A stretch of DNA of 64,000 bases. It comes from Clostridia bacterium. Its GTDB lineage: Bacteria > Bacillota > Clostridia > Oscillospirales > Acutalibacteraceae. Made by a program: the position numbers and the translations under genes. Positions 33,628-41,625 of this stretch are shown in pieces; positions within the stretch are counted from its first letter, which is position 1, and every line of letters begins with the position of its first letter. The notes beneath the pieces were generated by a model. It was given only the letters and a program-made list of their open reading frames with translations. It searched no databases and was not told the DNA's origin. The stretch is from NCBI GenBank assembly GCA_017437005.1, contig JAFSBZ010000045.1, positions 47,575-111,574 of the forward strand, in the 5' to 3' direction.

Positions 33628-34308
33628 TCACACTCCAAAGAATATAAATGGCAAAGAAGCCAAGTTTGCAACTATATTAAATAAGCCGGTGGTAAGATAG
33701 TTTAACGGCCTGTCTAATATGCCTGAATAAACAATTGCAAAAATGCCGATAAATATATAGCGTTCATAACGCATAATTTGAAAATAATATTTTTGCGGCA
33801 AAACCACAAAAAGTATTCTTGAGCCGTCAAACGGCGGCACCGGTATCAGATTAAATACCGCAAGGCTTATGTTTATAAGTGCTATATAATAAAGAAAATT
33901 GTACACATACCACGTTATTGTTAGTTCAGATAAAGGCGTAATGACAAAAACATTACCAATTAATAACAAAGCAAACGCTAATATAATATTTGATAAGGGG
34001 CCCGCAAGCGCTACAAGTGCCATTCCCCACTTGGGATTTTTATAATACCTTGCATTTACCTGCACTGGCTTTGCCCAACCAATACCAAAAAGCAATATAC
34101 CCACAGCACCCATCAAATCTATATGCGCCATTGGATTAAGAGTAAGTCTACCCTGATATCGCGGTGTTGGATCACCAAGTTTGGTAGATGCAAATCCATG
34201 CGCCCATTCGTGTATTGGTAATGTAAAAAATATAACCGCCAATGACGATAAAAACATTATTAATATCTCATAAAACGAATAATTATTCCTAATAGCATTT
34301 ATCAGCAA
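33628..34308 (-). CDS. M50 family membrane metalloprotease (site-2 protease-like)
   Basis: A 226-residue intramembrane zinc protease. HEWAH (33-37) gives the HExxH site within the second span; the distal ligand is in 'NLIPVPPFDGSRIL'. Five or six spans, no PDZ domain, the YwhC-like minimal form. The start codon is TTG (34308), seven bases after GGGGTG. It leads the operon with scpA and scpB, a common Clostridia arrangement. Substrates unknown. A near-consensus promoter and a palindrome precede it. Confidence 0.9.
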   Translation of the reverse strand: MLINAIRNNYSFYEILIMFLSSLAVIFFTLPIHEWAHGFASTKLGDPTPRYQGRLTLNPMAHIDLMGAVGILLFGIGWAKPVQVNARYYKNPKWGMALVALAGPLSNIILAFALLLIGNVFVITPLSELTITWYVYNFLYYIALINISLAVFNLIPVPPFDGSRILFVVLPQKYYFQIMRYERYIFIGIFAIVYSGILDRPLNYLTTGLFNIVANLASLPFIFFGV

Positions 34309-34324
34309 GCACTAACACCCCAGT

Positions 34325-34370
34325 CTAAATATATTTAGTTTATTATATAACATTATTGACAAAAATACAA
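34325..34370 (-). promoter_or_regulatory. Promoter of the M50-scpAB operon with a perfect palindrome
   Basis: Minus strand TTGTAT (34370-34365), 17 bases, TATAAT (34347-34342). The perfect 14-base palindrome CTAAATATATTTAG (34338-34325) begins 3 bases after the -10 box and spans the predicted start of transcription. Confidence 0.6.
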
Positions 34371-34409
34371 GCAAAATATACCCTTAATATTTCCTTAAGG
34401 TCGCTACTA

Positions 34410-34438
34410 TTGATTTTTTAAATGTTTAGTGCTATAAT
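34410..34438 (+). promoter_or_regulatory. Promoter of the GT2 gene, predicting a leaderless mRNA
   Basis: TTGATT (34410-34415), 17 bases, TATAAT (34433-34438). Transcription should start at about 34444-34446, 2-4 bases before the ATG at 34448. Confidence 0.65.
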
Positions 34439-34447
34439 GTCTTGGCT

Positions 34448-35899
34448 ATGGAAATTTTAAAACTGATTATTAAAATCATTGACACGGTTTCAAACTTCAT
34501 TGGCAAACTGCTAAAATACAAGATCATTTACAAATTAACCGGTGTTTTCTTCACAAGAAAATTTAAGGAGGCGAAACGCAATCACAAGTATGCAATACTT
34601 GTTGCCGCCCGCAATGAAGAAACGGTTATAGGTAATCTTATTGACAGTATAAATCAGCAAGATTATCCGCGTGAGCTTGTAACTGTTTTTGTAGTGGCAG
34701 ATAACTGTACCGACAATACGGCAAGAATTGCGCGAGAGCTTGGCGCCGTTTGTTACGAGCGTTTTGACCCCGAGCATCGTACAAAGGGTTATGCACTACA
34801 GTTTTTGGTTGAAAACATAAAGCGTGATTATGGTGTAGAAAGCTTTGAAGGTTACTTCATCTTTGATGCGGACAACCTTTTAAAGCAGGATTACATAACA
34901 CGTATGAACGAATCATTTGATGCGGGGCAAAAAATTGTAACCTCGTACCGCAATACCAAAAACTTTGGCGATAACTGGATATCCGCTTCCTACGGCGTGC
35001 ATTGGTTGCGTACAATTCGTAACGAGCACCGCGCCCGTTCGCTATTTAACCTTGCAACACGAATTCAGGGTACAGGATTTTTATTTGCGCACGAATTAAT
35101 TAAAGACGGTTGGAACTATGTATCTCTTACCGAAGACCGCGCCTTTTGTGCCGATGCGGTAGCGCAAGGCTATCAGATTTCATATAACAATGAAGCCGAG
35201 TTTTATGACGAGCAGCCTATAGATATGAAAATCGCTTGGCGTCAACGTGTTCGTTGGTCAAAGGGCCATTTGCAAGCGCTTGTTGAGACGGGCCCAAAGC
35301 TGCTTAAGCACATATTTGTAACAGGTGGTGCGGCAAATCACGATTGCCCGAATGCCCCTTGGTATAAAAAATTGTTTAACAATATAAGACTTCGTTTTAT
35401 GAGTCTTGATATGTTGTCAGTGGTATATCCACGTTCACTAATGATTTTGTTTAAAAGAATAGCAAAATACTATCTTGTATTTTCGTTAATTCTTATAGGC
35501 TGGCAATGCTATGATTTTGATTTCTTTAAAATCAAGACACTCGGCCAAACCATTTGGAGCGGCTTACACTTTGACAGTTCGGCTCATGGCGAATGGTCGG
35601 TTATAGGCATTATGACCCTTTCCGCCTTTTATGCATCGTTTGTAAGTTATTTTAAAAACATCTTCACTGCGGTTTATATTTATTTTATAGAACGTAAACA
35701 CATAGAGCATATCCCCTTTATTAAAAAGGTTTGGTTCTGCATTACATTCCCTATTTTTGATATTATCGGCAAGTTATCATTGCTTGTTGCACTGTTTAAA
35801 AAGGTTGAATGGAAAGCAATTCCACATACGTCAAGTGTTAAAATTTCTGATATTAAAAACGGCGCTTCGCTAAAAGATAACTACACAACAAAGACATAA
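34448..35899 (+). CDS. Processive family 2 glycosyltransferase, membrane-bound
   Basis: A 483-residue GT2. After an amphipathic N-terminus the catalytic domain begins 'KYAILVAARNEETVIGNLIDSI' (about 49-70), with 'FIFDADNLL' (metal-binding DxD), 'QGTGFLF', 'LTEDRAF' (catalytic base) and 'QRVRWSKGHLQA' (QxxRW), the motif set of processive cellulose/hyaluronan-type synthases. Four or five spans follow. The donor is a nucleotide sugar and the product an extruded polysaccharide or glycolipid; identity unknown. ATG at 34448 (or TTG at 34442) has no ribosome site and coincides with the predicted transcript start. Single-gene unit. Confidence 0.88.
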   Translation: MEILKLIIKIIDTVSNFIGKLLKYKIIYKLTGVFFTRKFKEAKRNHKYAILVAARNEETVIGNLIDSINQQDYPRELVTVFVVADNCTDNTARIARELGAVCYERFDPEHRTKGYALQFLVENIKRDYGVESFEGYFIFDADNLLKQDYITRMNESFDAGQKIVTSYRNTKNFGDNWISASYGVHWLRTIRNEHRARSLFNLATRIQGTGFLFAHELIKDGWNYVSLTEDRAFCADAVAQGYQISYNNEAEFYDEQPIDMKIAWRQRVRWSKGHLQALVETGPKLLKHIFVTGGAANHDCPNAPWYKKLFNNIRLRFMSLDMLSVVYPRSLMILFKRIAKYYLVFSLILIGWQCYDFDFFKIKTLGQTIWSGLHFDSSAHGEWSVIGIMTLSAFYASFVSYFKNIFTAVYIYFIERKHIEHIPFIKKVWFCITFPIFDIIGKLSLLVALFKKVEWKAIPHTSSVKISDIKNGASLKDNYTTKT

Positions 35900-35905
35900 A
35901 AAAAT

Positions 35906-35936
35906 CAACCCCCCTGAATTTTTTCATGGGGGGTTG
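35906..35936. terminator. Bidirectional terminator, GT2 / four-helix-bundle genes
   Basis: CAACCCCCC (35906-35914) pairs with GGGGGGTTG (35928-35936); TGAA / TTCA in the loop can extend it. It is flanked by A and T tracts and separates two convergent genes. Confidence 0.85.
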
Positions 35937-35940
35937 AAAT

Positions 35941-36291
35941 TTATTTTCCTTTTGCTGTATTAATCGAAGAAATAAGCATACGACGAATTGCGCCACAATT
36001 ATTTTTCAGTTTGTCATATTCGACCTTTGAAAGATAGCTGGTTCTAAAAAGTAGTTCGAGCCAATACTCAGACTCATAACATTCTTTTAATGCAATTTGC
36101 ATTTTGTAAACAAAGTCCGTTGAGCTATAAGCATATTTTGATTCATGAATATTTGCACCAATTGAAGTGCCACTTCGCAATAATTGATTTGTTAGAACTG
36201 ATTCGCGTTTACTTTCTTTAATCGTTTTACAAATATTCACAATATCAACAGCAAAATCTTTTGCTTTATCAAGCATAATACTTTCTGCCAT
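35941..36291 (-). CDS. Four-helix-bundle protein (S23/23S-rRNA-intervening-sequence family)
   Basis: A 116-residue all-helical protein: 'DKAKDFAVDIVNICKTI', 'SVLTNQLLRSGTSIGANIHESKYAYSSTDFVYKMQIALKECYESEYWLELLF', 'SKVEYDKLKNNCGAIRRMLISSI'. The motif R-S-x-x-S-I-x-x-N-I-x-E is the family hallmark. Relatives are encoded in 23S rRNA intervening sequences, beside diversity-generating retroelements (Avd), or alone in genomes as here. Function is unsettled; Avd relatives bind nucleic acid. It follows a 184-base hairpin array and AAGGAAGTG. No rRNA or reverse transcriptase is near. It may be co-transcribed with the isocitrate dehydrogenase gene upstream. Confidence 0.88.
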   Translation of the reverse strand: MAESIMLDKAKDFAVDIVNICKTIKESKRESVLTNQLLRSGTSIGANIHESKYAYSSTDFVYKMQIALKECYESEYWLELLFRTSYLSKVEYDKLKNNCGAIRRMLISSINTAKGK

Positions 36292-36310
36292 ATGTAAACA
36301 CTTCCTTTTT

Positions 36311-36480
36311 AGCTAAATTGCCGCTATAACGGCAGCGAAATTGTAAGCTATGCTTACAGCTAAATTACACTTCGTGTAGCTAAATTTAATTCGCCATTAG
36401 CTGACCAAAGGTCAATTTAGCTTGAGGCACTCAAATTTAGCGTGTTGCAAACACATTTAGCTCGCGTCAGCGAATTTAGC
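36311..36480. repeat. Mirror-symmetric array of seven short hairpins
   Basis: Seven different small stems are separated by a constant 8-9-base word. Left half: AGCTAAATT or AGCGAAATT (36311, 36334, 36358, 36378). Right half: its reverse complement AATTTAGC(T) (36414, 36434, 36455, 36473). Stems with loops on the plus strand: GCCG/CGGC (36320-36333), GTAAGC-TAT-GCTTAC (36343-36357), ACAC-TTC-GTGT (36367-36377), GACC-AAA-GGTC (36403-36413), TGAG-GCA-CTCA (36423-36433), GTGTT-GCA-AACAC (36442-36454), TCGC-GTCA-GCGA (36462-36473). Five loops are three bases. The array begins inside the stop codon of the dehydrogenase gene and ends at the ribosome site of the four-helix-bundle gene. Confidence 0.85.
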
Positions 36481-37627
36481 TCAACGTTTTTATTGTTTCC
36501 ATTACATATTCACTAAACTGAGCACAAGTTGCACCATCAGTATCACCTGTAACCACAACTTTTTTCTCGGTTTCGGTGCAGATAGAAAGCGCTTTGTTTA
36601 GTTTTTCGGCCTGAGCCTTAAAGCCAATATGATTAAGCAACATTTCAGTAGCCTTGAATATACTTGTCGGGTTAGCATAACCGCCTATACCCTGCTCAAT
36701 CATACGTGGCGCCGAACCGTGAATTGCCTCAAACATAGCGTAACGGTCACCAAGATTCATACTGCCCGCAGTACCTACGCCGCCCTGAATTTGCGCCGCT
36801 TCGTCGGTGATAATATCACCGTAAAGATTAGGCATTAAAAAAACTTCAAATCCACTGCGGATTTTTTCGTTTACAAGGTTTGCTGTCATAATGTCGATAT
36901 ACCATTCATCAGCATTAATTTCGGGGTATTCTTTTGCAATTTCATGGCAAATTTCCGAGAACTTACCGTCAGTTTTTTTCATAATATTAGCCTTGGTTAC
37001 AATAGCAACGTTCTTTTTGCCGTTATTACGCGCGTATTCAAAGGCAGCGCGCGCTATACGACGTGTACCGGCATTGGTTGTCACCTTAAAGTCAAAAGCC
37101 AATGTATCGGGAATTTCAACACCTTTAGAGCCTAATACATACTCACCCTCGGTATTTTCACGAAAGAATGTCCAATCAATGTTTTCTTCGGGTACACACA
37201 CGGGGCGCACATTTGCATAAAGGTCTAATTCACGGCGCATTGCAACATTTGCACTTTCAAGTGTGCCACCTTTAAGCGTGGTTGTTGGTCCTTTGAGTAT
37301 AACGTGACAAGATTTGATTTCTGCCAAAACATCGTCCGGTATTGCCTTATTTTTTGCAATACGATTTTCAATGGTAAGACCTTCGATAGTTTTAATTTCT
37401 ACCTTACCGCTTGTAACCTCGTCTTTAAGCAAAAAACGAAGTAATTTTTCAGACTCGGCTGAAATTATGGGGCCGATACCATCACCACCGCAAACACCTA
37501 TGATAATTTTATCAAGCGAGCTGTAATCTATAGCGCCGCTATCTTTTTCCATTTTTTGCTGACGCGCAATCTGCTCACGCAAAAGCTGCTCAAAATGCGA
37601 TACCGCACTACTTATATACTTTTCCAT
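36476..37627 (-). CDS. icd: Isocitrate dehydrogenase (isocitrate/isopropylmalate dehydrogenase family)
   Basis: A 383-residue metal-dependent beta-decarboxylating dehydrogenase. 'GVCGGDGIGPIISAESEKLL' near 48-67; substrate loop 'KGGTLESANVAMRRELDLYANVRPV' (about 118-142), where the S-x-N and R-R-E-L-D residues resemble isocitrate rather than isopropylmalate enzymes; 'NLYGDIITDEAAQIQGGVG' and 'FEAIHGSAPRM' complete the site. Two bases after aconitase and downstream of a Re-citrate synthase, so it should make 2-oxoglutarate for glutamate. Cofactor (NAD or NADP) cannot be told with confidence. Confidence 0.88.
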   Translation of the reverse strand: MEKYISSAVSHFEQLLREQIARQQKMEKDSGAIDYSSLDKIIIGVCGGDGIGPIISAESEKLLRFLLKDEVTSGKVEIKTIEGLTIENRIAKNKAIPDDVLAEIKSCHVILKGPTTTLKGGTLESANVAMRRELDLYANVRPVCVPEENIDWTFFRENTEGEYVLGSKGVEIPDTLAFDFKVTTNAGTRRIARAAFEYARNNGKKNVAIVTKANIMKKTDGKFSEICHEIAKEYPEINADEWYIDIMTANLVNEKIRSGFEVFLMPNLYGDIITDEAAQIQGGVGTAGSMNLGDRYAMFEAIHGSAPRMIEQGIGGYANPTSIFKATEMLLNHIGFKAQAEKLNKALSICTETEKKVVVTGDTDGATCAQFSEYVMETIKTLS

Positions 37628-37629
37628 AT

Positions 37630-39555
37630 TTAGTTCTCCTTTGTGTAAGCAAGCAAACCGCCAGCCTTTAAAATTTGTTTTTGACGGTCAGTAAAGTCAC
37701 AAACAAGCTCAATTTCCTCGCCGCTCGTTTGATTTTTGAGCATTATAATACCCTTATCCATACCATCAAAAACGTTGGCAAGTGATAGTTTATCGCCCTG
37801 ATTAATCTTATCATAATCATCGGCATTTTTAAATGTAAGTGGCATAATACCCGAGTTTATAAGGTTTGCTACGTGAATACGCGCAAAGCTTTTGGTAATA
37901 ACTACACGAACGCCCAAATACATTGGAACAAGCGCTGCGTGCTCACGTGACGAGCCTTGACCGTAGTTGCTACCACCTATGATAATACTCTCGCCTAAAG
38001 CCTTTGCACGCTCGGGGAAAGACTTATCACACACACCAAAGCAGAACTGTGAGAGATGTGGAATATTAGAACGATATGGCAAAATTTTAGCACCAGCAGG
38101 CATAATATGGTCGGTTGTAATATTATCGCCCACCTTAAGTGCAACCTCGGCTGTAAAGTTATCTACCTGTGGTTTTGATTCAGGGAAAGGCTTAATGTTA
38201 GGACCACGAAGCACCTCTACACTGTCTGCACAACTTTCAGGCGCGGGAGCTATAACTGCGCTATCGTCAATCTTGAACTTCTTTGGCATCTTAATCTTGA
38301 TGCTACCGCCCAAGGTTGTAGGGTCGGTTATTTCACCTGTAAGCGCCGCCGCAACTGCAGTTTCGGGAGACACAAGATAAACACCCGCATCAGCAGTGCC
38401 GCTTCTACCCTCAAAGTTACGGTTAAAGGTACGAAGTGAAACGCCTGCGCTATTTGGCGAAAAGCCCATACCGATACAAGGACCGCAAGCCGATTCAAGA
38501 ATACGGGCGCCCGAAGCAATAATGTCGCTTAATGCACCGCAATCGGCAAGCATACCAAGCACCTGTTTAGAACCCGGAGAAATTGAAAGACTAACCGATG
38601 GAGATATAACCTTTCCTTTTAGCATTGCCGCTACCTTTAGCATATCCATAAGCGAAGAGTTAGTACAAGAACCGATACATACTTGGTCAACCTTTGTACC
38701 TTTTAAAGACTCAACTGTCACTACGTTATCGGGGCTGTGAGGACAGGCAATAAGCGGCTTTAATTCGTCAAGATTTATATCAATAACCTTGTCATAAACT
38801 GCGTCAGAGTCACTTGAAAGCGGAATGTAATCCTCTTCTCTACCCTCTGCCTTTAAAAATTCACGAGTAACCTCGTCCGATGGAAAAATCGAGGTTGTAG
38901 CACCAAGCTCGGTTCCCATATTTGTAATGGTAGCGCGTTCGGGCACTGTAAGGTTTTTAATACCCTCTCCACCCCATTCAATTATAGCGCCAACTCCACC
39001 TTTTACAGATAAAATACGCAATATTTCGAGGCTTATATCCTTAGCTGTTACGTATGGTTTCAATTTACCGGTGAGATTTACCTTATACATTTTTGGCATT
39101 GTAATAAAATACGCGCCGCCACCCATAGCAACTGCAACGTCAAGCCCGCCTGCACCCATAGCAAGCATACCAATACCGCCACCGGTTGGCGTATGGCTGT
39201 CAGAGCCTATAAGAGTTTTACCCGGCTTGCCAAAACGCTCAAGATGCACCTGATGGCATATACCATTACCGGGACGCGAAAAATAAATACCGTGCTTTGA
39301 TGTTACAGACTGAATATATCTATGGTCATCAGCATTTTCAAAGCCTGATTGTAATGTATTATGATCTATGTAAGCAACACTTTTTTCAGTTTTTACACGC
39401 TTAAGTCCCATTGTCTCAAACTCAAGATATGCCATAGTACCGGTGGCATCCTGCGTTAGTGTCTGATCAATTTTAAGCGAAATTTCACTTCCCGGTGTCA
39501 TATCTCCCGAGACAAGATGTTCTTTTATAATTTTTTGCGCTATAGTTAAACCCAT
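37630..39555 (-). CDS. acnA: Aconitate hydratase
   Basis: A 641-residue [4Fe-4S] dehydratase interconverting citrate and isocitrate. N-terminal 'HLVSGDMTPGSEISLKIDQTLTQDATGTMA', 'GKTLIGSDSHTPTGGGIGMLAMGAGGLDVA', cluster cysteines in 'VCIGSCTNSS' and 'ESACGPCIGMG', and the swivel domain 'GSNYGQGSSREHAALVPMYLGVRVVI'. The monomeric ~640-residue form is the type often found in Clostridia with Re-citrate synthase. AGGGGA ribosome site; follows the GntR gene by one base. Confidence 0.93.
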   Translation of the reverse strand: MGLTIAQKIIKEHLVSGDMTPGSEISLKIDQTLTQDATGTMAYLEFETMGLKRVKTEKSVAYIDHNTLQSGFENADDHRYIQSVTSKHGIYFSRPGNGICHQVHLERFGKPGKTLIGSDSHTPTGGGIGMLAMGAGGLDVAVAMGGGAYFITMPKMYKVNLTGKLKPYVTAKDISLEILRILSVKGGVGAIIEWGGEGIKNLTVPERATITNMGTELGATTSIFPSDEVTREFLKAEGREEDYIPLSSDSDAVYDKVIDINLDELKPLIACPHSPDNVVTVESLKGTKVDQVCIGSCTNSSLMDMLKVAAMLKGKVISPSVSLSISPGSKQVLGMLADCGALSDIIASGARILESACGPCIGMGFSPNSAGVSLRTFNRNFEGRSGTADAGVYLVSPETAVAAALTGEITDPTTLGGSIKIKMPKKFKIDDSAVIAPAPESCADSVEVLRGPNIKPFPESKPQVDNFTAEVALKVGDNITTDHIMPAGAKILPYRSNIPHLSQFCFGVCDKSFPERAKALGESIIIGGSNYGQGSSREHAALVPMYLGVRVVITKSFARIHVANLINSGIMPLTFKNADDYDKINQGDKLSLANVFDGMDKGIIMLKNQTSGEEIELVCDFTDRQKQILKAGGLLAYTKEN

Positions 39556-39556
39556 T

Positions 39557-40201
39557 TTAATTTTCCCCTTTGCTTATATGACTATATGCATTATTAAGAT
39601 GTTCGACAATAAGTCTGGATGCAAGCTCACCGTTGTGAGATGCAATCGCTTCATAAATTGCTCTATGCTCGGCAACCGAAGCTGCGGCGCGACTGCTATC
39701 GCTTACAGAAGCCTTACGATATTTAAGTATTTTCTTATGTAGTGGCATCAAAACATCGTAAAATACTACACTTCCGCTCATTTTATAAATAGTTTCGTGA
39801 AAACGACTGTCCATACTCTTTATGCGGTCGGGGTCTTGCTTTCCAAGATAAAATTCTTGAAATTCCAACGCTTCACGCACTATACTAAGCTGCTCATCGT
39901 TATAGTTTTCAGCCGCCATTTCAGCTGCCTTTCCCTCAAGGGCGGCGCGAATTTCAAATATATCGGCAAGGTCTTTTTTGCCAATACCTACTACCACCAT
40001 ACCCTTTGGAGCTTCTTCAATCAAGTGCTCTTGTTCAAGACGGCGAAGCGCTTCGCGAATAGGTGTACGACTTACCCCTAACTCTGCGCAAAGCTTACTT
40101 TCGGTGAGGGCTTCTCCCTTGCTGTATTTACCGCTTAAAATGTCAGTTTCCAAATGTTCAAACACCTGATCTGCAAGTGATATCGTTTTATGCTCTATCA
40201 T
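39557..40201 (-). CDS. GntR family (FCD-type) transcriptional regulator
   Basis: A 214-residue regulator. The N-terminal winged helix 'KGEALTESKLCAELGVSRTPIREALRRLEQEHLIEEAPKGMVVV' (about 27-70) is classic GntR; the C-terminal all-helical FCD domain holds 'FEIRAALEGKAAEMAAE', 'MDSRFHETIYKMSGS' and 'EHRAIYEAIASHN', whose D/H/H residues bind a metal and an organic acid. Encoded within the citrate operon between the synthase and aconitase (ATGA overlap upstream). It very likely binds ATTGTATACAAT at the operon promoter and senses citrate or a related acid; this is inference. Confidence 0.93.
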   Translation of the reverse strand: MIEHKTISLADQVFEHLETDILSGKYSKGEALTESKLCAELGVSRTPIREALRRLEQEHLIEEAPKGMVVVGIGKKDLADIFEIRAALEGKAAEMAAENYNDEQLSIVREALEFQEFYLGKQDPDRIKSMDSRFHETIYKMSGSVVFYDVLMPLHKKILKYRKASVSDSSRAAASVAEHRAIYEAIASHNGELASRLIVEHLNNAYSHISKGEN

Positions 40202-41565
40202 AATTTACCTCCCGAAAACAATGTTACCTTTTCTTCTATTTCGTCATTTGAAAGACTTGTTTGACGTCCGTCTTCGTATTCTTTGTCTATCCATTCCTTC
40301 ATTTTTATAACCAAATCACTACGCTTATCAACGGCATTTTCGCCTTTTAAGCTATAGTTTTGATTAATCCAATAAGCAATACCCGCAAGTCCTGACGTTT
40401 TGCCAAGCAATACAGATACCGGTCGATTAAGAATTTTTTCTGTATTAAATATATTGTAAATTTCCTCGTCCTTAAGCAAACCGTCGGCGTGAATTCCCGC
40501 TCTGGTTACGTTAAAGTTTCTACCCACAAAAGGAGTCATAACGGGAATATCATATCCCATTTCGTTTTTAAAATACTCGGCTATTTCGGTAATTACAGCA
40601 GGCTCCATACCGTCAAACGAGCCACGCAGGGATGCGTATTCCATAATCATTGCCTCAAGTGGAACATTGCCTGTGCGTTCACCAATACCAAGTAAAGAGC
40701 AGTTAACTCCCGACGCGCCATAAAGCCAGGCAGTAGAGGCATTTGTAACCGCCTTATAAAAATCGTTATGACCGTGCCATTCAAGCATTTCGCTTGGAAC
40801 ATCAGAAAAGTGTTGTAAACCGTAAATAATACCTGGTACGCTTCGAGGTAATGCTACCTCGGGGTATGGTACACCATAACCCATAGTGTCGCACGCGCGA
40901 ATACGCACAGGAATACCGGCATCATTAGACATTTTCATCAATTCATTTACAAACGGTACTACAAAACCGTAAAAATCAGCACGTGTAATATCTTCAAGAT
41001 GACAACGCGGCATAACACCTGCTTCAAAAGCTTCGGCAACCGCTGCAAGATATGTATCCATAGCTTGCTTACGTGTCATTTTGAGTTTTTTAAATATATG
41101 ATAGTCGCTACAGGATACCAATATACCTGTTTCACGAATACCCAAATCCTTAACGAGTTTAAAATCTTGCTTATTTGCCCTGATCCATGTAGTAATTTCA
41201 GGAAATTTAAGACCCAATTCCTGACACTTTTCTATAGCTTCACGATCCTTTTTGCTATAAACAAACATTTCGGTTTGACGTATAATGCCATAAGGACCAC
41301 CAAGCTTTGACATAAGCTTATAAAGCTTTACTATTTGCTCAACGGTATATGGCTCTACCGATTGCTGACCATCACGAAGGGACGTATCGGTAATCCATAT
41401 ATCGCGTGGCATATTCATTGGTACTCTACGATGGTTAAATGCTATACGCGGTACATCGTCATAGCTATAAAATTCGCGATAAAGATTAGGATTCTCAACA
41501 TCCTGAAGCGAATACTTATAATCATTTTCTTCAAGTAAATTTGTTTTGTTTGAGAGTTCAAGCAT
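40198..41565 (-). CDS. Re-type citrate synthase (homocitrate/isopropylmalate synthase superfamily)
   Basis: A 455-residue TIM-barrel DRE-TIM enzyme condensing acetyl-CoA with oxaloacetate. 'ITDTSLRDGQQSVEPYTVEQIVKLYKLM' carries the catalytic R-D; 'CHLEDITRADFYGFVVPF', 'LEWHGHNDFYKAVTNASTAWLYGASGVNCSLLGIGERTGN' (metal-binding HxH) and 'RAGIHADGLLKDEEIYNIF' match the group that includes the Clostridium kluyveri Re-citrate synthase. Databases often label these 2-isopropylmalate synthase. The C-terminal leucine-regulatory domain of true LeuA is missing, and aconitase and isocitrate dehydrogenase follow, which supports the citrate role. First gene of its operon. Confidence 0.86.
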   Translation of the reverse strand: MLELSNKTNLLEENDYKYSLQDVENPNLYREFYSYDDVPRIAFNHRRVPMNMPRDIWITDTSLRDGQQSVEPYTVEQIVKLYKLMSKLGGPYGIIRQTEMFVYSKKDREAIEKCQELGLKFPEITTWIRANKQDFKLVKDLGIRETGILVSCSDYHIFKKLKMTRKQAMDTYLAAVAEAFEAGVMPRCHLEDITRADFYGFVVPFVNELMKMSNDAGIPVRIRACDTMGYGVPYPEVALPRSVPGIIYGLQHFSDVPSEMLEWHGHNDFYKAVTNASTAWLYGASGVNCSLLGIGERTGNVPLEAMIMEYASLRGSFDGMEPAVITEIAEYFKNEMGYDIPVMTPFVGRNFNVTRAGIHADGLLKDEEIYNIFNTEKILNRPVSVLLGKTSGLAGIAYWINQNYSLKGENAVDKRSDLVIKMKEWIDKEYEDGRQTSLSNDEIEEKVTLFSGGKL

Positions 41566-41586
41566 TAATTCTCACCTCATTGTATT

Positions 41587-41625
41587 ATTGTATACAATTA
41601 TACGGCTATACTTGTGTTTTGTCAA
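41587..41625 (-). promoter_or_regulatory. Consensus promoter and GntR operator of the citrate operon
   Basis: Minus strand TTGACA (41625-41620), 17 bases, TATAAT (41602-41597). The perfect palindrome ATTGTATACAAT (41587-41598) overlaps the -10 box by two bases and extends downstream through the predicted transcription start; TTGTATACAA is the usual core of FCD-type GntR sites. The -35 box overlaps the stop codon of the upstream PBP gene. Confidence 0.75.

Noticed and set aside
35941-36291. 23S rRNA intervening sequence
   Set aside because: The four-helix-bundle family is known from rRNA insertions, but no rRNA sequence flanks this copy.
36311-36480. CRISPR array
   Set aside because: The constant word is only 8-9 bases, intervals are 10-20 bases and themselves palindromic, and no cas gene is near.
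36476-39555. LeuB/LeuC leucine pathway pair
   Set aside because: The aconitase has the fused swivel domain in one chain and the dehydrogenase has isocitrate-type substrate residues; LeuC and LeuD would be separate.
40198-41565. 2-isopropylmalate synthase (LeuA)
   Set aside because: No C-terminal regulatory domain, and neighbours are aconitase and isocitrate dehydrogenase rather than leuBCD; the Re-citrate synthase reading fits better, though leuCD-like confusion is possible without a search.
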